From the NCBI GenBank assembly GCA_020636075.1, contig JACJYO010000002.1:620001-684000 (forward strand): a stretch of 64,000 bases of DNA. The letters run 5' to 3'. Under the pieces are notes generated by a model. The model did no database searches and had not been told where the DNA came from. It worked only from the letters and a program-made list of their open reading frames with translations. This document shows positions 16,813 to 25,251 of the stretch, in pieces. How positions within the stretch are numbered: the first letter of the stretch is position 1; every line of letters begins with the position of its first letter. Position numbers and translations under genes: made by a program. The stretch is from Lewinellaceae bacterium (lineage in GTDB: Bacteria > Bacteroidota > Bacteroidia > Chitinophagales > Saprospiraceae).

Positions 16813-16952
16813 CAACCACTATTCGCACCAGGCTTCGGGTGAAAGCCGGTTGGCAGGCGCTTGTTGGTTATTCCATTTCCCCTTCCGGGCAAGCCGACGC
16901 TTTCCTTTTTTCCCCGTTTGCCTTTCATTTTCACTGTTTTAATTTTTCTAAA

Positions 16953-18002
16953 ATGAAAGTCAAACAGATTTTTCTTCTCCTCGCACTGGGCCTGTTAGGC
17001 CTGCAATCCTGTAAAAAAGACGACGCACCTGCTGCTGGCGCCGGCAATTACACTTCCGGGGTATTTGTTGTTAATGAAGGCACTTTCGGCGGCACCGGTA
17101 GTATCAGCTGGTATAATCCGGAAACCGGCGAAACGGTTCAGGATGTATTCAGCAAAGCCAATAACGGGGCTGTACTCGGAGAGTTTGTTCAATCGCTCAC
17201 CTTACAGGGCAACAAAGGGTACATTGTCGTAAATGGCGCCAACAAGGTGTATATTGTTGATGCGCTGACCTTCAAATTTATCGATACCATTGGGGGACTT
17301 GCCTTACCTCGATTTTTGCTTCCGATAAGCGAAGATATCGCCCTGATCAGTCAATGGGGTGCAGACGGCCTTAGCGGCAGTATTGCCAAAGTAGATTTGC
17401 GTACCCGGCAAGTTGTCCAATCAATCCCAACCGGGAAGGGGCCGGAAAAGATGTTGTACCAACCTGACGGCACAATCCTGATCCCTAATTCGGGTGGGTT
17501 TGGTGTCGATTCCACAGTTTCTATTTTGGGACTTGGCGCTTCGTCGGAAATTGCGCGAATTGCATTGCCAGGAAAAAATCCGGGAACAGCAGCAGTAGCC
17601 CAGTTTGCCACGGGGCTGTTTGGGCCCTATACTTTTGTGCTTTGCCAGGGATCTTACCTCGACGCCAGCCCCATTGGTTGGGTCGGAGCTTCGGCATCGG
17701 CTGCCGGCATTGGGTATGATATCCCGGCATTTGGCAACGATTTAGTGTCCGCTCCGGACGGGCAGAGCCTGTATTTCGCGGCAGCAGATAAAATATACCG
17801 GGTGGATTCCGGAGGGCTCAGTGCCTTGATTGATCAACGTGCCTATGGTTTGGGTTGTGATCCTGTTTCCGGCAACTTGTATTGCGCCGACGCCAAAGAT
17901 TTCAACTCTTCCGGTGAAGTGGTTGTTTACAGTCCTGCCGGACAACGTATTGGCGCGTTTCCGGTGGGAATTGCACCGGGCGAATTGGTGTTTATTCCGT
18001 AG
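16953..18002 (+). CDS. BtuG-like (DUF5074/YncE-type) beta-propeller surface lipoprotein
   Basis: 349 residues with a clear lipoprotein signal (LGLQSC, Cys20, then KKDD, a surface-export-like charged stretch). The rest is a seven-bladed-propeller type protein of the DUF5074 family: GVFVVNEGTFGGTGSISWYN, VQSLTLQGNKGYIVVNGANKVYIVD and later blade repeats. In Bacteroides, BtuG of this family captures cobalamin at the surface and sits on the transporter BtuB. Control by the cobalamin riboswitch just upstream supports the same job here. The reading frame extends back into the riboswitch, but MKVKQIF at 16953 gives the signal peptide. Confidence 0.85.
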   Translation: MKVKQIFLLLALGLLGLQSCKKDDAPAAGAGNYTSGVFVVNEGTFGGTGSISWYNPETGETVQDVFSKANNGAVLGEFVQSLTLQGNKGYIVVNGANKVYIVDALTFKFIDTIGGLALPRFLLPISEDIALISQWGADGLSGSIAKVDLRTRQVVQSIPTGKGPEKMLYQPDGTILIPNSGGFGVDSTVSILGLGASSEIARIALPGKNPGTAAVAQFATGLFGPYTFVLCQGSYLDASPIGWVGASASAAGIGYDIPAFGNDLVSAPDGQSLYFAAADKIYRVDSGGLSALIDQRAYGLGCDPVSGNLYCADAKDFNSSGEVVVYSPAGQRIGAFPVGIAPGELVFIP

Positions 18003-18011
18003 CGTGCTGAC

Positions 18012-18059
18012 GGGCGAATTTGCGCGGCGTTAAAACCGGAACGAGTTGCAAATTCGCCC
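18012..18059 (+). repeat. 12-bp inverted repeat between the BtuG-like and BASS genes
   Basis: GGGCGAATTTGC (18012-18023) pairs exactly with GCAAATTCGCCC (18048-18059) around a 24-base loop. There is no T-run after it, so it may be an mRNA processing or attenuating hairpin rather than a full terminator. Confidence 0.55.
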
Positions 18060-18077
18060 TACATTTGAAGCAAAATA

Positions 18078-18989
18078 ATGACCATCTTAACATTGGCCCC
18101 TACGCAGATTGTTGACCTGGCGGTTAGTGCCGTCCTGGCATTGATTATGTTTGGAATTGGGTTGTCCCTGACGGTCAACGATTTCGGGCGTATTATCCGC
18201 AGGCCAAAGGCTTTTTTTGCAGCCTTGAGTGCCCAAATGATTGGGTTGCCGATAATTGCATTGTTGATCAACCTGGTATCCCCACTGCCGGCTGCTCTTA
18301 AAGTAGGGTTTATTATTTTATCTGCAAGCCCGGGTGGAGCCACTGCCGGTTTTCTGACTTACCTCTGGCGCGGCAACGTCGCCTTATCACTATCGATCAC
18401 TTCGGTGAACAGTTTTTTGACGCTGTTTTCAATCCCCATTGTGGTAAACCTGGGGCTACGGCTTTTCATGGGTTGGGAAACCGATTTGCACCTGCCATTT
18501 TGGGATACGGTTCAACATATTTTTTTTATAACCGTAATTCCAGCCTCCATTGGCGTATTGATCCGGCATCGTTATCCGGCATTTGCCGAGCGGATAAGTA
18601 TACCCGCTAAATATGTGATGTTGGTGCTGTTGGCTATTGTTTTCCTGATTAAAATGTTTGCCGGGAAAAACTATGGCGGCGCCGGGCTTGACCTCAGTGA
18701 TTTCATTCAGATCACCCCATTTGCACTGATCCAAAACGCTGCCTGTCTGTTTTTTGGTTATTTTTTCCTGTACCGGGTAGGCGCGCCGCACCCTTCCCGA
18801 TTAACCGCTGCCATGGAAAGCGGCGTTCAAAACACAACCCTGGCTTTCCTTATCGCCAGCAATTTGCTCGGTAATCAGGAAATGGTTAAACCGGCTTTGG
18901 TTTACTCCCTTTACTCGTTTTGGACAGCTTGCTTGTTCGCTTATTTCTCCAATCGAATTGCCAAAAGGAAAATGCAATTACCCAGATAA
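18078..18989 (+). CDS. Bile acid:sodium symporter (BASS) family permease
   Basis: 303 residues with about nine or ten membrane helices. The BASS signature is visible: ALIMFGIGLSLTVNDFGRI near the N-terminus, then LSASPGGATAGFLTYLWRGNVALSLS near 76, and MESGVQNTTLAF near 247, which correspond to the crossed-helix sodium-site regions. The family moves organic anions, such as bile acids, pantoate or 2-oxo acids, with sodium. It begins 75 bases after the BtuG-like gene and may share its riboswitch-controlled transcript, so a link to cobalamin or a precursor is possible but unproven. Confidence 0.85.
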   Translation: MTILTLAPTQIVDLAVSAVLALIMFGIGLSLTVNDFGRIIRRPKAFFAALSAQMIGLPIIALLINLVSPLPAALKVGFIILSASPGGATAGFLTYLWRGNVALSLSITSVNSFLTLFSIPIVVNLGLRLFMGWETDLHLPFWDTVQHIFFITVIPASIGVLIRHRYPAFAERISIPAKYVMLVLLAIVFLIKMFAGKNYGGAGLDLSDFIQITPFALIQNAACLFFGYFFLYRVGAPHPSRLTAAMESGVQNTTLAFLIASNLLGNQEMVKPALVYSLYSFWTACLFAYFSNRIAKRKMQLPR

Positions 18990-18996
18990 GCAGAGC

Positions 18997-19023
18997 AAAT
19001 GTTAAAATAGGATTTTAACATTT
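18997..19023 (+). terminator. Possible terminator hairpin after the BASS gene
   Basis: A perfect 12-bp AT-rich stem (18997-19008 with 19012-19023) and a 3-base loop, eight bases past the stop codon. It lacks a T-tract, so termination is only probable. Confidence 0.45.
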
Positions 19024-19109
19024 AAAGAACTGGTTAAACCTATCCTAAAGCCTTCGGTACAACTTGCACGAGCCGGGCTCCGGCCTTTAGTTTGCTGTAA
19101 AAAAAATCT

Positions 19110-19544
19110 ATGAAAAAGACCATTCTGCTTCCATTAGGACTAAGCCTGCTTTTTGCTGTCGGCTGCGACGACGATCCGTTTCCCATCGAGCTGGAACGGT
19201 ATGACATATTCTGGGCTGATGTCGACCAGTCGGGCACCCGTACGCCAAACGACGAATTGGATTTTGACATTATCGCCAACACAACTGATCCCGATGCCAA
19301 TGACCAATACATCACCGAGTGGGAGTTAAGTTATCGTGTAAATGGCACCTTTGTCGGGGTATTACAATCCGATGCCGGCTTGCGCAGCAACACGCTCAAT
19401 TTTACTGGCACAATCAGCATTAAAAACTTACCCCTGCCATTTTCCGGAGGGCTACAACCCGGGGACTCGTTTGAATTCCGGTTTTATGCCATTGATAACC
19501 ACGGCACGTTTGTCGAACGGTTTTATGTATTCACCCTGGAATAA
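19110..19544 (+). CDS. Small lipoprotein of unknown function
   Basis: 144 residues with a lipoprotein signal (LLFAVGC, Cys19) followed by an acidic DDDPF stretch. The mature part is beta-rich (ELDFDIIANTTDPD, EWELSYRVNG, GDSFEFRFYAIDNHGTFVERFYVFTLE), resembling an immunoglobulin- or PKD-like single domain. It ends 26 bases before the convergent TsaC-like gene. I do not recognise a family. Confidence 0.7.
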   Translation: MKKTILLPLGLSLLFAVGCDDDPFPIELERYDIFWADVDQSGTRTPNDELDFDIIANTTDPDANDQYITEWELSYRVNGTFVGVLQSDAGLRSNTLNFTGTISIKNLPLPFSGGLQPGDSFEFRFYAIDNHGTFVERFYVFTLE

Positions 19545-19570
19545 TAGCAGGCAGGTTTACAGTTGCAAAA

Positions 19571-20149
19571 TCAGTCCCGCAAAAACTCAAGTTCCCGCGA
19601 ACCGTCCAGATAAGCAATTGAGGAGGGTTCGTGGGGTTCTTTATCATCTTGTCGATATTTAACTACATAATCGACCCCGCCCAGAATTTCGCTTGAAATT
19701 GCACCGTAAGTTGGAGGGTAAGGTTCATTTGCCTTGGCCGCAATAGTGCTTACAATTGGCTTGTCCAGCGTTTTAATCAGTTCAAGGCAAAACGCATCTT
19801 TGGCAATACGAATGGCTACCGAACCATCCGCTGCTTTTACGGAATCAGGCAATCCCATAGCCTGTTTATAAATAATGGTTAGTGGCCGCGTATGGTAGGC
19901 AAGCAGTGTTTGTACCCGGGGGTGTATCTCTGGAACATAGCGCTGGAGCATTGGAAGTCCATCGACCAATAAAACATAGCCGTGTTTAACCTTTTCGCCA
20001 TATCCTTTGAGCCGGGACAGGCGCTCAATCGACGCCTCGTTTGTAGCATCACACCCAACACCCCATACTGTATCAGTGGGATAGCAAATCAATCCGCCGC
20101 CCTCTAGGAGCCGTGCAATTTCTGAAATGTCGTCACGTAGCAGGAACAT
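19571..20149 (-). CDS. Sua5/YrdC (TsaC)-like protein with divergent active site
   Basis: About 192 residues of the YrdC fold, which makes threonylcarbamoyl-AMP for the t6A tRNA modification. Typical parts are present: GGGLICYPTDTVWGVGCDATN, RPLTIIYKQAMGLPDSV, DGSVAIRIAKDAF and the ending DYVVKYRQD..PSSIAYLDG. Two usual active-site stretches are altered. The family's K-x-R-type segment reads SRLKGYGEKVKHGYVLLVDG, and the family's STSANISG reads STIAAKANEPYPP. It may be a poor or retired enzyme, or have another ligand. A Met three codons upstream (20158) is an alternative start. Confidence 0.8.
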   Translation of the reverse strand: MFLLRDDISEIARLLEGGGLICYPTDTVWGVGCDATNEASIERLSRLKGYGEKVKHGYVLLVDGLPMLQRYVPEIHPRVQTLLAYHTRPLTIIYKQAMGLPDSVKAADGSVAIRIAKDAFCLELIKTLDKPIVSTIAAKANEPYPPTYGAISSEILGGVDYVVKYRQDDKEPHEPSSIAYLDGSRELEFLRD

Positions 20150-20184
20150 ACTCAACAATTGGAGGTTATTTACCGTTCTTCGTT

Positions 20185-20192
20185 TACATTTG
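20185..20192 (+). promoter_or_regulatory. Promoter -7 box for the type B T9SS protein
   Basis: TACATTTG, with a TTG at 20159-20161 and 23-base spacing, within the range reported for Bacteroidota. It is about 50 bases upstream of the ATG at 20242. Confidence 0.55.
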
Positions 20193-20241
20193 AAAGGACA
20201 AAAGTCCGACTTTTAACCCAAACATTTTTGAACTGACACAG

Positions 20242-22509
20242 ATGCGCGCCAATTTCCAACGCTTTTTTACTGCCCCATTGCTAATTTGCCTATTTCTATT
20301 TCCGGTTTTGCTTCAGGCCCGACATATTATCGGCGGAGAAATCACTTATAAGTTTTTGAATGTGACTCCAGATGGGCAAAACAGGTATCGATTTACCATG
20401 AAAATATACCGGGATTGCCTCGGTGGTGGCGCCGGGTTTGATGATCCGGCTCAGTTGGCGATTTACCAGGGGAATTATAACATCAATAATTTGTACTCCT
20501 CCTTTGAAGTCCGTGCCCAATCTATAACCAGGATCACCCCAGTGCCGCCCCCTTGTATTACCCAACTTCCCACTGTTTGTGTGGAGGAAGGTATATACGT
20601 CTTTGAGCGCACCTTGCCAGTATTGCTAAATGACAGTTATTTTATTGTTTACCAGCGTTGTTGCCGTAACCAAACCATCAAAAATGTGGTGCAACCCGGC
20701 GATCACGGTGCAACCTATATGATCGAATTAACGGCGGCTGCGCAGCAATTGCAAAACAGCAGCCCGACCTTCAATGATTTTCCGCCTATCATTATTTGCA
20801 ATAATATTCCGCTGAATTATGATCACTCAGCGACAGACCCGGAAGGCGATCAGATTTTCTACAGTTTTTGTAATCCGCTCGACGGCGGCGGACCGATTCT
20901 GAATCCACCTGGTTTGTATGATTGTTTTGGCGCCATCCCCACGCCACCCTGCGGCCCTCCATTTGCCAATATTCCTTTTGTGGTACCCAATTTTAATGCC
21001 AGCAATCCTATGGGCGGAAACCCGCAGATCAACATTAACTCTACCACTGGCATGATCACAGGCACGCCCAATTCGCTTGGGCAATTTGTCGTTGGGGTTT
21101 GTATCCAGGAGTTTCGGGGCGCCACCTTGCTCTCCACGGTACGGCGCGATTTCCAGTTTAATGTGGCTGAATGTACACCTACAGTTCTGGCGAATATTCA
21201 AAGCGATAGTGTTGCCGGACCACGGAGTTTCGTACTGAAATCCTGCGGTGAAAACACTGTAACCTTCCAAAATTTAAGTGTTCAGCAGTCTAATATTTTT
21301 GAATTCGAATGGCGCTTTAACCTGAAGACATCCACCTTTATCGATAAGGATAATTGGAATAGTACCGTCACGTTCCCCGATACGGGTTCATATACCGGAA
21401 CACTGTACCTGAATCCGGGTTCTCCCTGTGCCGATACGGCCTACATTGCTGTGAATATTTTCCCGGAGATCAATGCCGACTTTTCCTTTGACTATGATAC
21501 TTGCGTGGCCGGACCGGTTGATTTTACCGATCTGTCTACGGGCGATGGAGGCATAAATCGGTGGAGTTGGAATTTCGGCGTTTCGGGTGCAAGTTCCACC
21601 GTGCAAAACCCCAGTTACCTGTACCCCATACCCGGCAATCACCCGGTAAACCTGCGTGTATACGATAAAAACAGATGCACGGATAATGTCACTAAAGTGG
21701 TAAACTGGTTCCCGGTTCCACCATTGATCATCCTGGAGCCCAATCGCTTCATCGGCTGTACGCCGGCAGAGATATTTTTCAATAATTTATCAACACCAAT
21801 CGATAGCACCTACGATATCCGATGGGATTTTGGCGATGGAAAAACGACCAGTGGCGTAATCAGTCCCACCCACATTTATGAGGAGCCGGGTGTTTTTAAC
21901 GTCCGGGTAGAAATAACTTCACCAATCGGTTGTTATACTTCCGACGAATTTTTCAACCTGATCCGGGTAGAGCCCTCTCCGATCGCCGATTTCACGTATT
22001 TCCCGGATTCGCTGCTTAGCAGGTTTAACAATACGGTGCAATTCACAGATTTATCGGTTGGCGCCAACCGCTGGAACTGGCAGTTTGATGAATACGGCAC
22101 ATCGACCGCTCAAAATCCTAGTTTTACATTTCTGGACACCGGGTTGATGAAAATCACCCTGATCGCCACGCACCCGGAAGGCTGCAAAGATTCGCTGACA
22201 AAATACCTTGATATCTCTCCGGTTATTTACTGGCACATGCCCAATGCCTTCACGCCCAATGGCGATGGCCAAAACGACGGCTTTCTTGGAAAAGGATACC
22301 TCGAAGGCGTAGCCGATTTTCAGATGAATATCTGGAATCGTTGGGGCGAAATGGTTTTTGAAACCAACAATCCGGATGAGGACTGGAATGGTCGGAAACA
22401 AAATACCGGACAATTATCGCCCCCTGGCGTTTACGTTTACGTGGTCACCTTCACCGGACCACGGGGAGATAAGCACGAATACAAGGGCTATGCTACCCTG
22501 TTGCGTTGA
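20242..22509 (+). CDS. T9SS type B sorted surface protein with PKD domains
   Basis: 755 residues with a signal peptide (about 1-26) and HIIGGEITYKFL as the mature N-terminus. The N-terminal half (about 27-300) is a Cys-rich domain with FTMKIYRDCLGG and SYFIVYQRCCRNQTI. PKD-like domains follow (RWSWNFGV, IRWDFGDGKTTSG, RWNWQFDEYGTSTAQNPS). The ending PNAFTPNGDGQNDGFLG..NIWNRWGEMVFETNN..GVYVYVVTFTG is the gliding-motility-associated C-terminal (CHU_C) domain used as a T9SS type B export signal. It has the same layout as its convergent neighbour at 22510-24645. Confidence 0.9.
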   Translation: MRANFQRFFTAPLLICLFLFPVLLQARHIIGGEITYKFLNVTPDGQNRYRFTMKIYRDCLGGGAGFDDPAQLAIYQGNYNINNLYSSFEVRAQSITRITPVPPPCITQLPTVCVEEGIYVFERTLPVLLNDSYFIVYQRCCRNQTIKNVVQPGDHGATYMIELTAAAQQLQNSSPTFNDFPPIIICNNIPLNYDHSATDPEGDQIFYSFCNPLDGGGPILNPPGLYDCFGAIPTPPCGPPFANIPFVVPNFNASNPMGGNPQININSTTGMITGTPNSLGQFVVGVCIQEFRGATLLSTVRRDFQFNVAECTPTVLANIQSDSVAGPRSFVLKSCGENTVTFQNLSVQQSNIFEFEWRFNLKTSTFIDKDNWNSTVTFPDTGSYTGTLYLNPGSPCADTAYIAVNIFPEINADFSFDYDTCVAGPVDFTDLSTGDGGINRWSWNFGVSGASSTVQNPSYLYPIPGNHPVNLRVYDKNRCTDNVTKVVNWFPVPPLIILEPNRFIGCTPAEIFFNNLSTPIDSTYDIRWDFGDGKTTSGVISPTHIYEEPGVFNVRVEITSPIGCYTSDEFFNLIRVEPSPIADFTYFPDSLLSRFNNTVQFTDLSVGANRWNWQFDEYGTSTAQNPSFTFLDTGLMKITLIATHPEGCKDSLTKYLDISPVIYWHMPNAFTPNGDGQNDGFLGKGYLEGVADFQMNIWNRWGEMVFETNNPDEDWNGRKQNTGQLSPPGVYVYVVTFTGPRGDKHEYKGYATLLR

Positions 22510-22524
22510 TCAACGCAACAGGGT
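22495..22524. terminator. 30-bp perfect palindrome joining two stop codons
   Basis: The arms run from 22495 and 22524 to the centre between 22509 and 22510. Both convergent genes end within it: each encodes a terminal TLLR and stops at the same TGA on its own strand. The 15-bp stem would terminate transcription from either side, though no T-tract is present. Confidence 0.8.
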
Positions 22525-24645
22525 TACATTCCCTTTTCGTACAGTTTCGGAACCGCCTAAGCAGCGGACACGGAGATAGTACCCATAGGTTTCCACAGGT
22601 TGAGGCTCACCTTTAAACGTTCCATCCCAGAAGCCATCCAGGTCGTTCGTTTCAAATACCATTTGGCCCCAGCGATTGTAAACAGCCCAATAAACCTCCT
22701 CCGCAAACTGACTTTCCAGTTTTAGAATATCATTTTCTCCGTCACCATTGGGCGAAAATCCCGTCGGGAAAAAGACAAAAGGCTCTTCACAGCTGGGAAA
22801 AAGGACCGTAACCGTCACTTCCCGCTCAAGCACACACCCACTTCCAAGGAAAATGCTGGCAGTATAGGTGGTGGTGGTATTCGGACTGGCCACCGGCGTG
22901 GCAGAGTTTGCGTTCGAAAGAGAGGCCGCAGGAGTCCAACTCACCGTAGCATTTGGCGGAAAAACAGCCTCCAACTGCGAACTGCCACCCAGGTAAATTG
23001 TGGGCGGCGTTGCACTCACACTAAGTGAGGTTGTGTCGTAAACAAACACCGTGACCATGCCTTCATAAGTGCAATTTGCATTTGAAATGGTCACCAGATA
23101 ATCCGTAGTATTCAGCGGAAATGCCAGAGGATCGGCCGCAGTTGAATCGGAAAGTGTCGCCGCCGGGGTCCATTCGTACAAGTAACCGATTATTCCACCT
23201 GAATTCAACCGAACCGTATCGCCAGGGCAAATTGACAAGTCGCCAATGAGACTGTCTATCCGGGGAATGGGGGCGTTAAATTGCTTGATCAACGTATCCC
23301 GGCAGCCGCCAGCCGACATGACGATCAATCGCAGTTGATAACTCCCCGGTTTTGACACTAAAAAAGCGGGGTTTTGAAGCATGGATTGGGCAGAAAATCC
23401 GCTTGGCCCGGTAAGTCGCCAACTCCAGGAATCAATGCCATACACCGAATCCTGGCTAAGATCAAATGCCTGGATCAGCAGGCCATTGTTGTCGCATAAC
23501 GGCAGTTCATATTTCAAACCGGCGTCGATATGGAATGCTCCGATTTTTATTTCCTGAAACAAGGTATCTGAACAGGATTCGCCGGGTACCGTAATCAAGG
23601 CCACAGTGTATGTTCCGGTATCGGGGTACTGAAAGGTTGGCGAGCGCTCCGTTGTAGTTAGCGACAAGTCATTGGGCCAATCGAAATACCACTGGGTACT
23701 TTGCACATTGCTTTGATTGATAAAACGCAATGGTTCGTTTTGGCAACCTCCCGGAGGTACAAAAAACGCCGCAGTAGGTACCCCGCAATCGGCAACATTG
23801 TATTGAAAATCACGCCGCGTTGTAGAGATCAGCGTATCGTCCCGATACTCGTCCACACAAACACCCACCACAAAATTCCCGATTGTGTTTGGAATACCTG
23901 TGATGTAACCGGTAATGGGGTTTATCGTCAGCGGATCACCCCCGAGGATATTGGATAAATCATAAGGCGGATTCCAGGTCACCTCTTGGTAAGGCCCTGT
24001 TTTGGGTGGATTCGGCTGTGGAGCCACCGAATCGGCGCCATGCAACGGTGTACAAACCCGGTAAACCAGCGAGTCGCCATCCGGGTCGGTTGCCGAGTGG
24101 TCGAAATTGATTGGCTGGTGGACGCAAATCGCTACGGGCGGCCATTTGTTAAAAACAGCGGCACTGTTGCACTCGCGCATGGTTTTTTCCGAAACATGCG
24201 TCAAAATGGTAATGCCCGTTCTGAGCGGCCCTACAATGTTGCGGATCAACTGGTTGCGGCAGCATCGTTGATAAACTATGGTATATCCACCTGCCCGAAA
24301 CGGCAGGAAAACCGTATCGACGTAGGTACTGCGGTGTACGCAAACATTAGGCGGTACCACGAGACAAGGGTCTTCCAAAACGATCGGAAGGGTATCGTGT
24401 GTGCTTGGGTCCCAATCCAGTTGGAGATTTTGAAGGAGTTTCCAGTTAACGTCAAAAATACCGATAGAGGCTGGGTCATCAAACCAAGGAACACCAGTAG
24501 CACAATCACGGTAAACCGTCAATTTAACTTCGTAAAGATCATTACCAAGACAGGTATACGTAATCTCACCGCCCACAATATGGGTCGCTGTAACGGTTTT
24601 CTGGAAAAGAAGGCTAAGCAGAATAAAGAGGAAAATTCTTTTCAT
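22510..24645 (-). CDS. T9SS type B sorted surface protein, paralogue of the convergent gene
   Basis: 711 residues from MKRIFLFILLS (the frame is open for 16 codons further). The signal peptide leads to HIVGGEITYTCLGNDLYEVKLTVYRDC, the same start as the gene opposite, and GYTIVYQRCCRNQLIRN repeats its Cys pattern. Ig/PKD-like domains follow, one with CPGDTVRLNSGG. The end, FFPTGFSPNGDGENDILKL..VYNRWGQMVFETNDLDGFWDG, is the CHU_C type B sorting domain. It is probably a surface or adhesive protein exported by the T9SS. It ends tail-to-tail with its paralogue, with no bases between the stop codons. Confidence 0.9.
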   Translation of the reverse strand: MKRIFLFILLSLLFQKTVTATHIVGGEITYTCLGNDLYEVKLTVYRDCATGVPWFDDPASIGIFDVNWKLLQNLQLDWDPSTHDTLPIVLEDPCLVVPPNVCVHRSTYVDTVFLPFRAGGYTIVYQRCCRNQLIRNIVGPLRTGITILTHVSEKTMRECNSAAVFNKWPPVAICVHQPINFDHSATDPDGDSLVYRVCTPLHGADSVAPQPNPPKTGPYQEVTWNPPYDLSNILGGDPLTINPITGYITGIPNTIGNFVVGVCVDEYRDDTLISTTRRDFQYNVADCGVPTAAFFVPPGGCQNEPLRFINQSNVQSTQWYFDWPNDLSLTTTERSPTFQYPDTGTYTVALITVPGESCSDTLFQEIKIGAFHIDAGLKYELPLCDNNGLLIQAFDLSQDSVYGIDSWSWRLTGPSGFSAQSMLQNPAFLVSKPGSYQLRLIVMSAGGCRDTLIKQFNAPIPRIDSLIGDLSICPGDTVRLNSGGIIGYLYEWTPAATLSDSTAADPLAFPLNTTDYLVTISNANCTYEGMVTVFVYDTTSLSVSATPPTIYLGGSSQLEAVFPPNATVSWTPAASLSNANSATPVASPNTTTTYTASIFLGSGCVLEREVTVTVLFPSCEEPFVFFPTGFSPNGDGENDILKLESQFAEEVYWAVYNRWGQMVFETNDLDGFWDGTFKGEPQPVETYGYYLRVRCLGGSETVRKGNVTLLR

Positions 24646-24795
24646 AAATCCAAAGATGGGGCAAGCGGGGCCTGCCGCTGCCCAAAAGAACAAAATCGAT
24701 GTTATTTAGCCAAAATTGGGCTTTATTGATTCAGACAATCGCTATAAATTAGCGAAGTAATACACCGATGATTATATAACCGCAAAAAAACAAAT

Positions 24796-25025
24796 ATGAC
24801 TAAGAAAAATCCTTACCAAAGTATGCCCTGGCTCTTGGGGCTCATCTGGGGCTGGAGTTTGTCGCCATCCTGAATTTCATCGACTACTGGAACGGGGAAC
24901 TCATTAAAGAGCGCCTGCTGACTCAATTCTTGATCTGGACTTTCGGCGGGCTGTTTTTTGGCTATTCCCGCGCATGGCTCATGAATTGGATTGAAAAAAA
25001 AGAAACCCAAAAAAATGTCAACTAA
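24796..25025 (+). pseudogene. Small two-helix membrane protein gene, frame-disrupted
   Basis: ATG at 24796 begins MTKKNPYQSMPWLLGLIWG but reaches TGA after 25 codons. From there the -1 frame continues with LEFVAILNFIDYWNGELI and LLTQFLIWTFGGLFFGYSRAWLMNWIEKK to TAA at 25023-25025. Joined, this gives about 76 residues with two membrane helices. The shift lies in the G-rich stretch around 24837-24855. The end overlaps the start of the next gene by 11 bases, supporting the second frame. It may be a real mutation, programmed -1 shifting, or a sequencing error. Confidence 0.5.
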
Positions 25026-25251
25026 AGAATTAATTCAAAAGGGACCTATGCCTATGGGCATTAGCACAGGAATGTTATTATTCTGTGTTGTTATTCTATT
25101 TAAATGGATCTTCCAGGATCTGAATTGGGAATGGACCCGATCTTTTTTCTTTTTCCCGGGTTGCGTGCTGGTTGGCATTGGCCTGGCATTTAGCTTGAAA
25201 TGGTGGTTTGACCGGCAGGACAAGAAAGTTGAAGAGAAACAGGTTAGTTAG
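25015..25251 (+). CDS. Small two-helix membrane protein
   Basis: 78 residues from MSTKELIQKG. Two membrane helices, GISTGMLLFCVVILFKWIF and FFFFPGCVLVGIGLAFSLKWWF, flank a short acidic-Trp loop, and the tail is charged. The ATG lies inside the last codons of the preceding disrupted frame, so the pair was probably translated together. A start eight codons earlier is possible, but its lysine-only lead is less likely. Family and function are unknown. It converges with the Nudix gene (4-base overlap). Confidence 0.65.
   Translation: MSTKELIQKGPMPMGISTGMLLFCVVILFKWIFQDLNWEWTRSFFFFPGCVLVGIGLAFSLKWWFDRQDKKVEEKQVS

Noticed and set aside
16647..16952. The reading frame that extends the BtuG-like gene through the riboswitch.
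   Set aside because: It is the aptamer itself; the signal peptide starts at 16953.
24796..25025. Programmed -1 ribosomal frameshifting in the small membrane gene.
   Set aside because: No canonical slippery heptamer is seen at the joint, so mutation or sequencing error is at least as likely; the frame break itself is reported.
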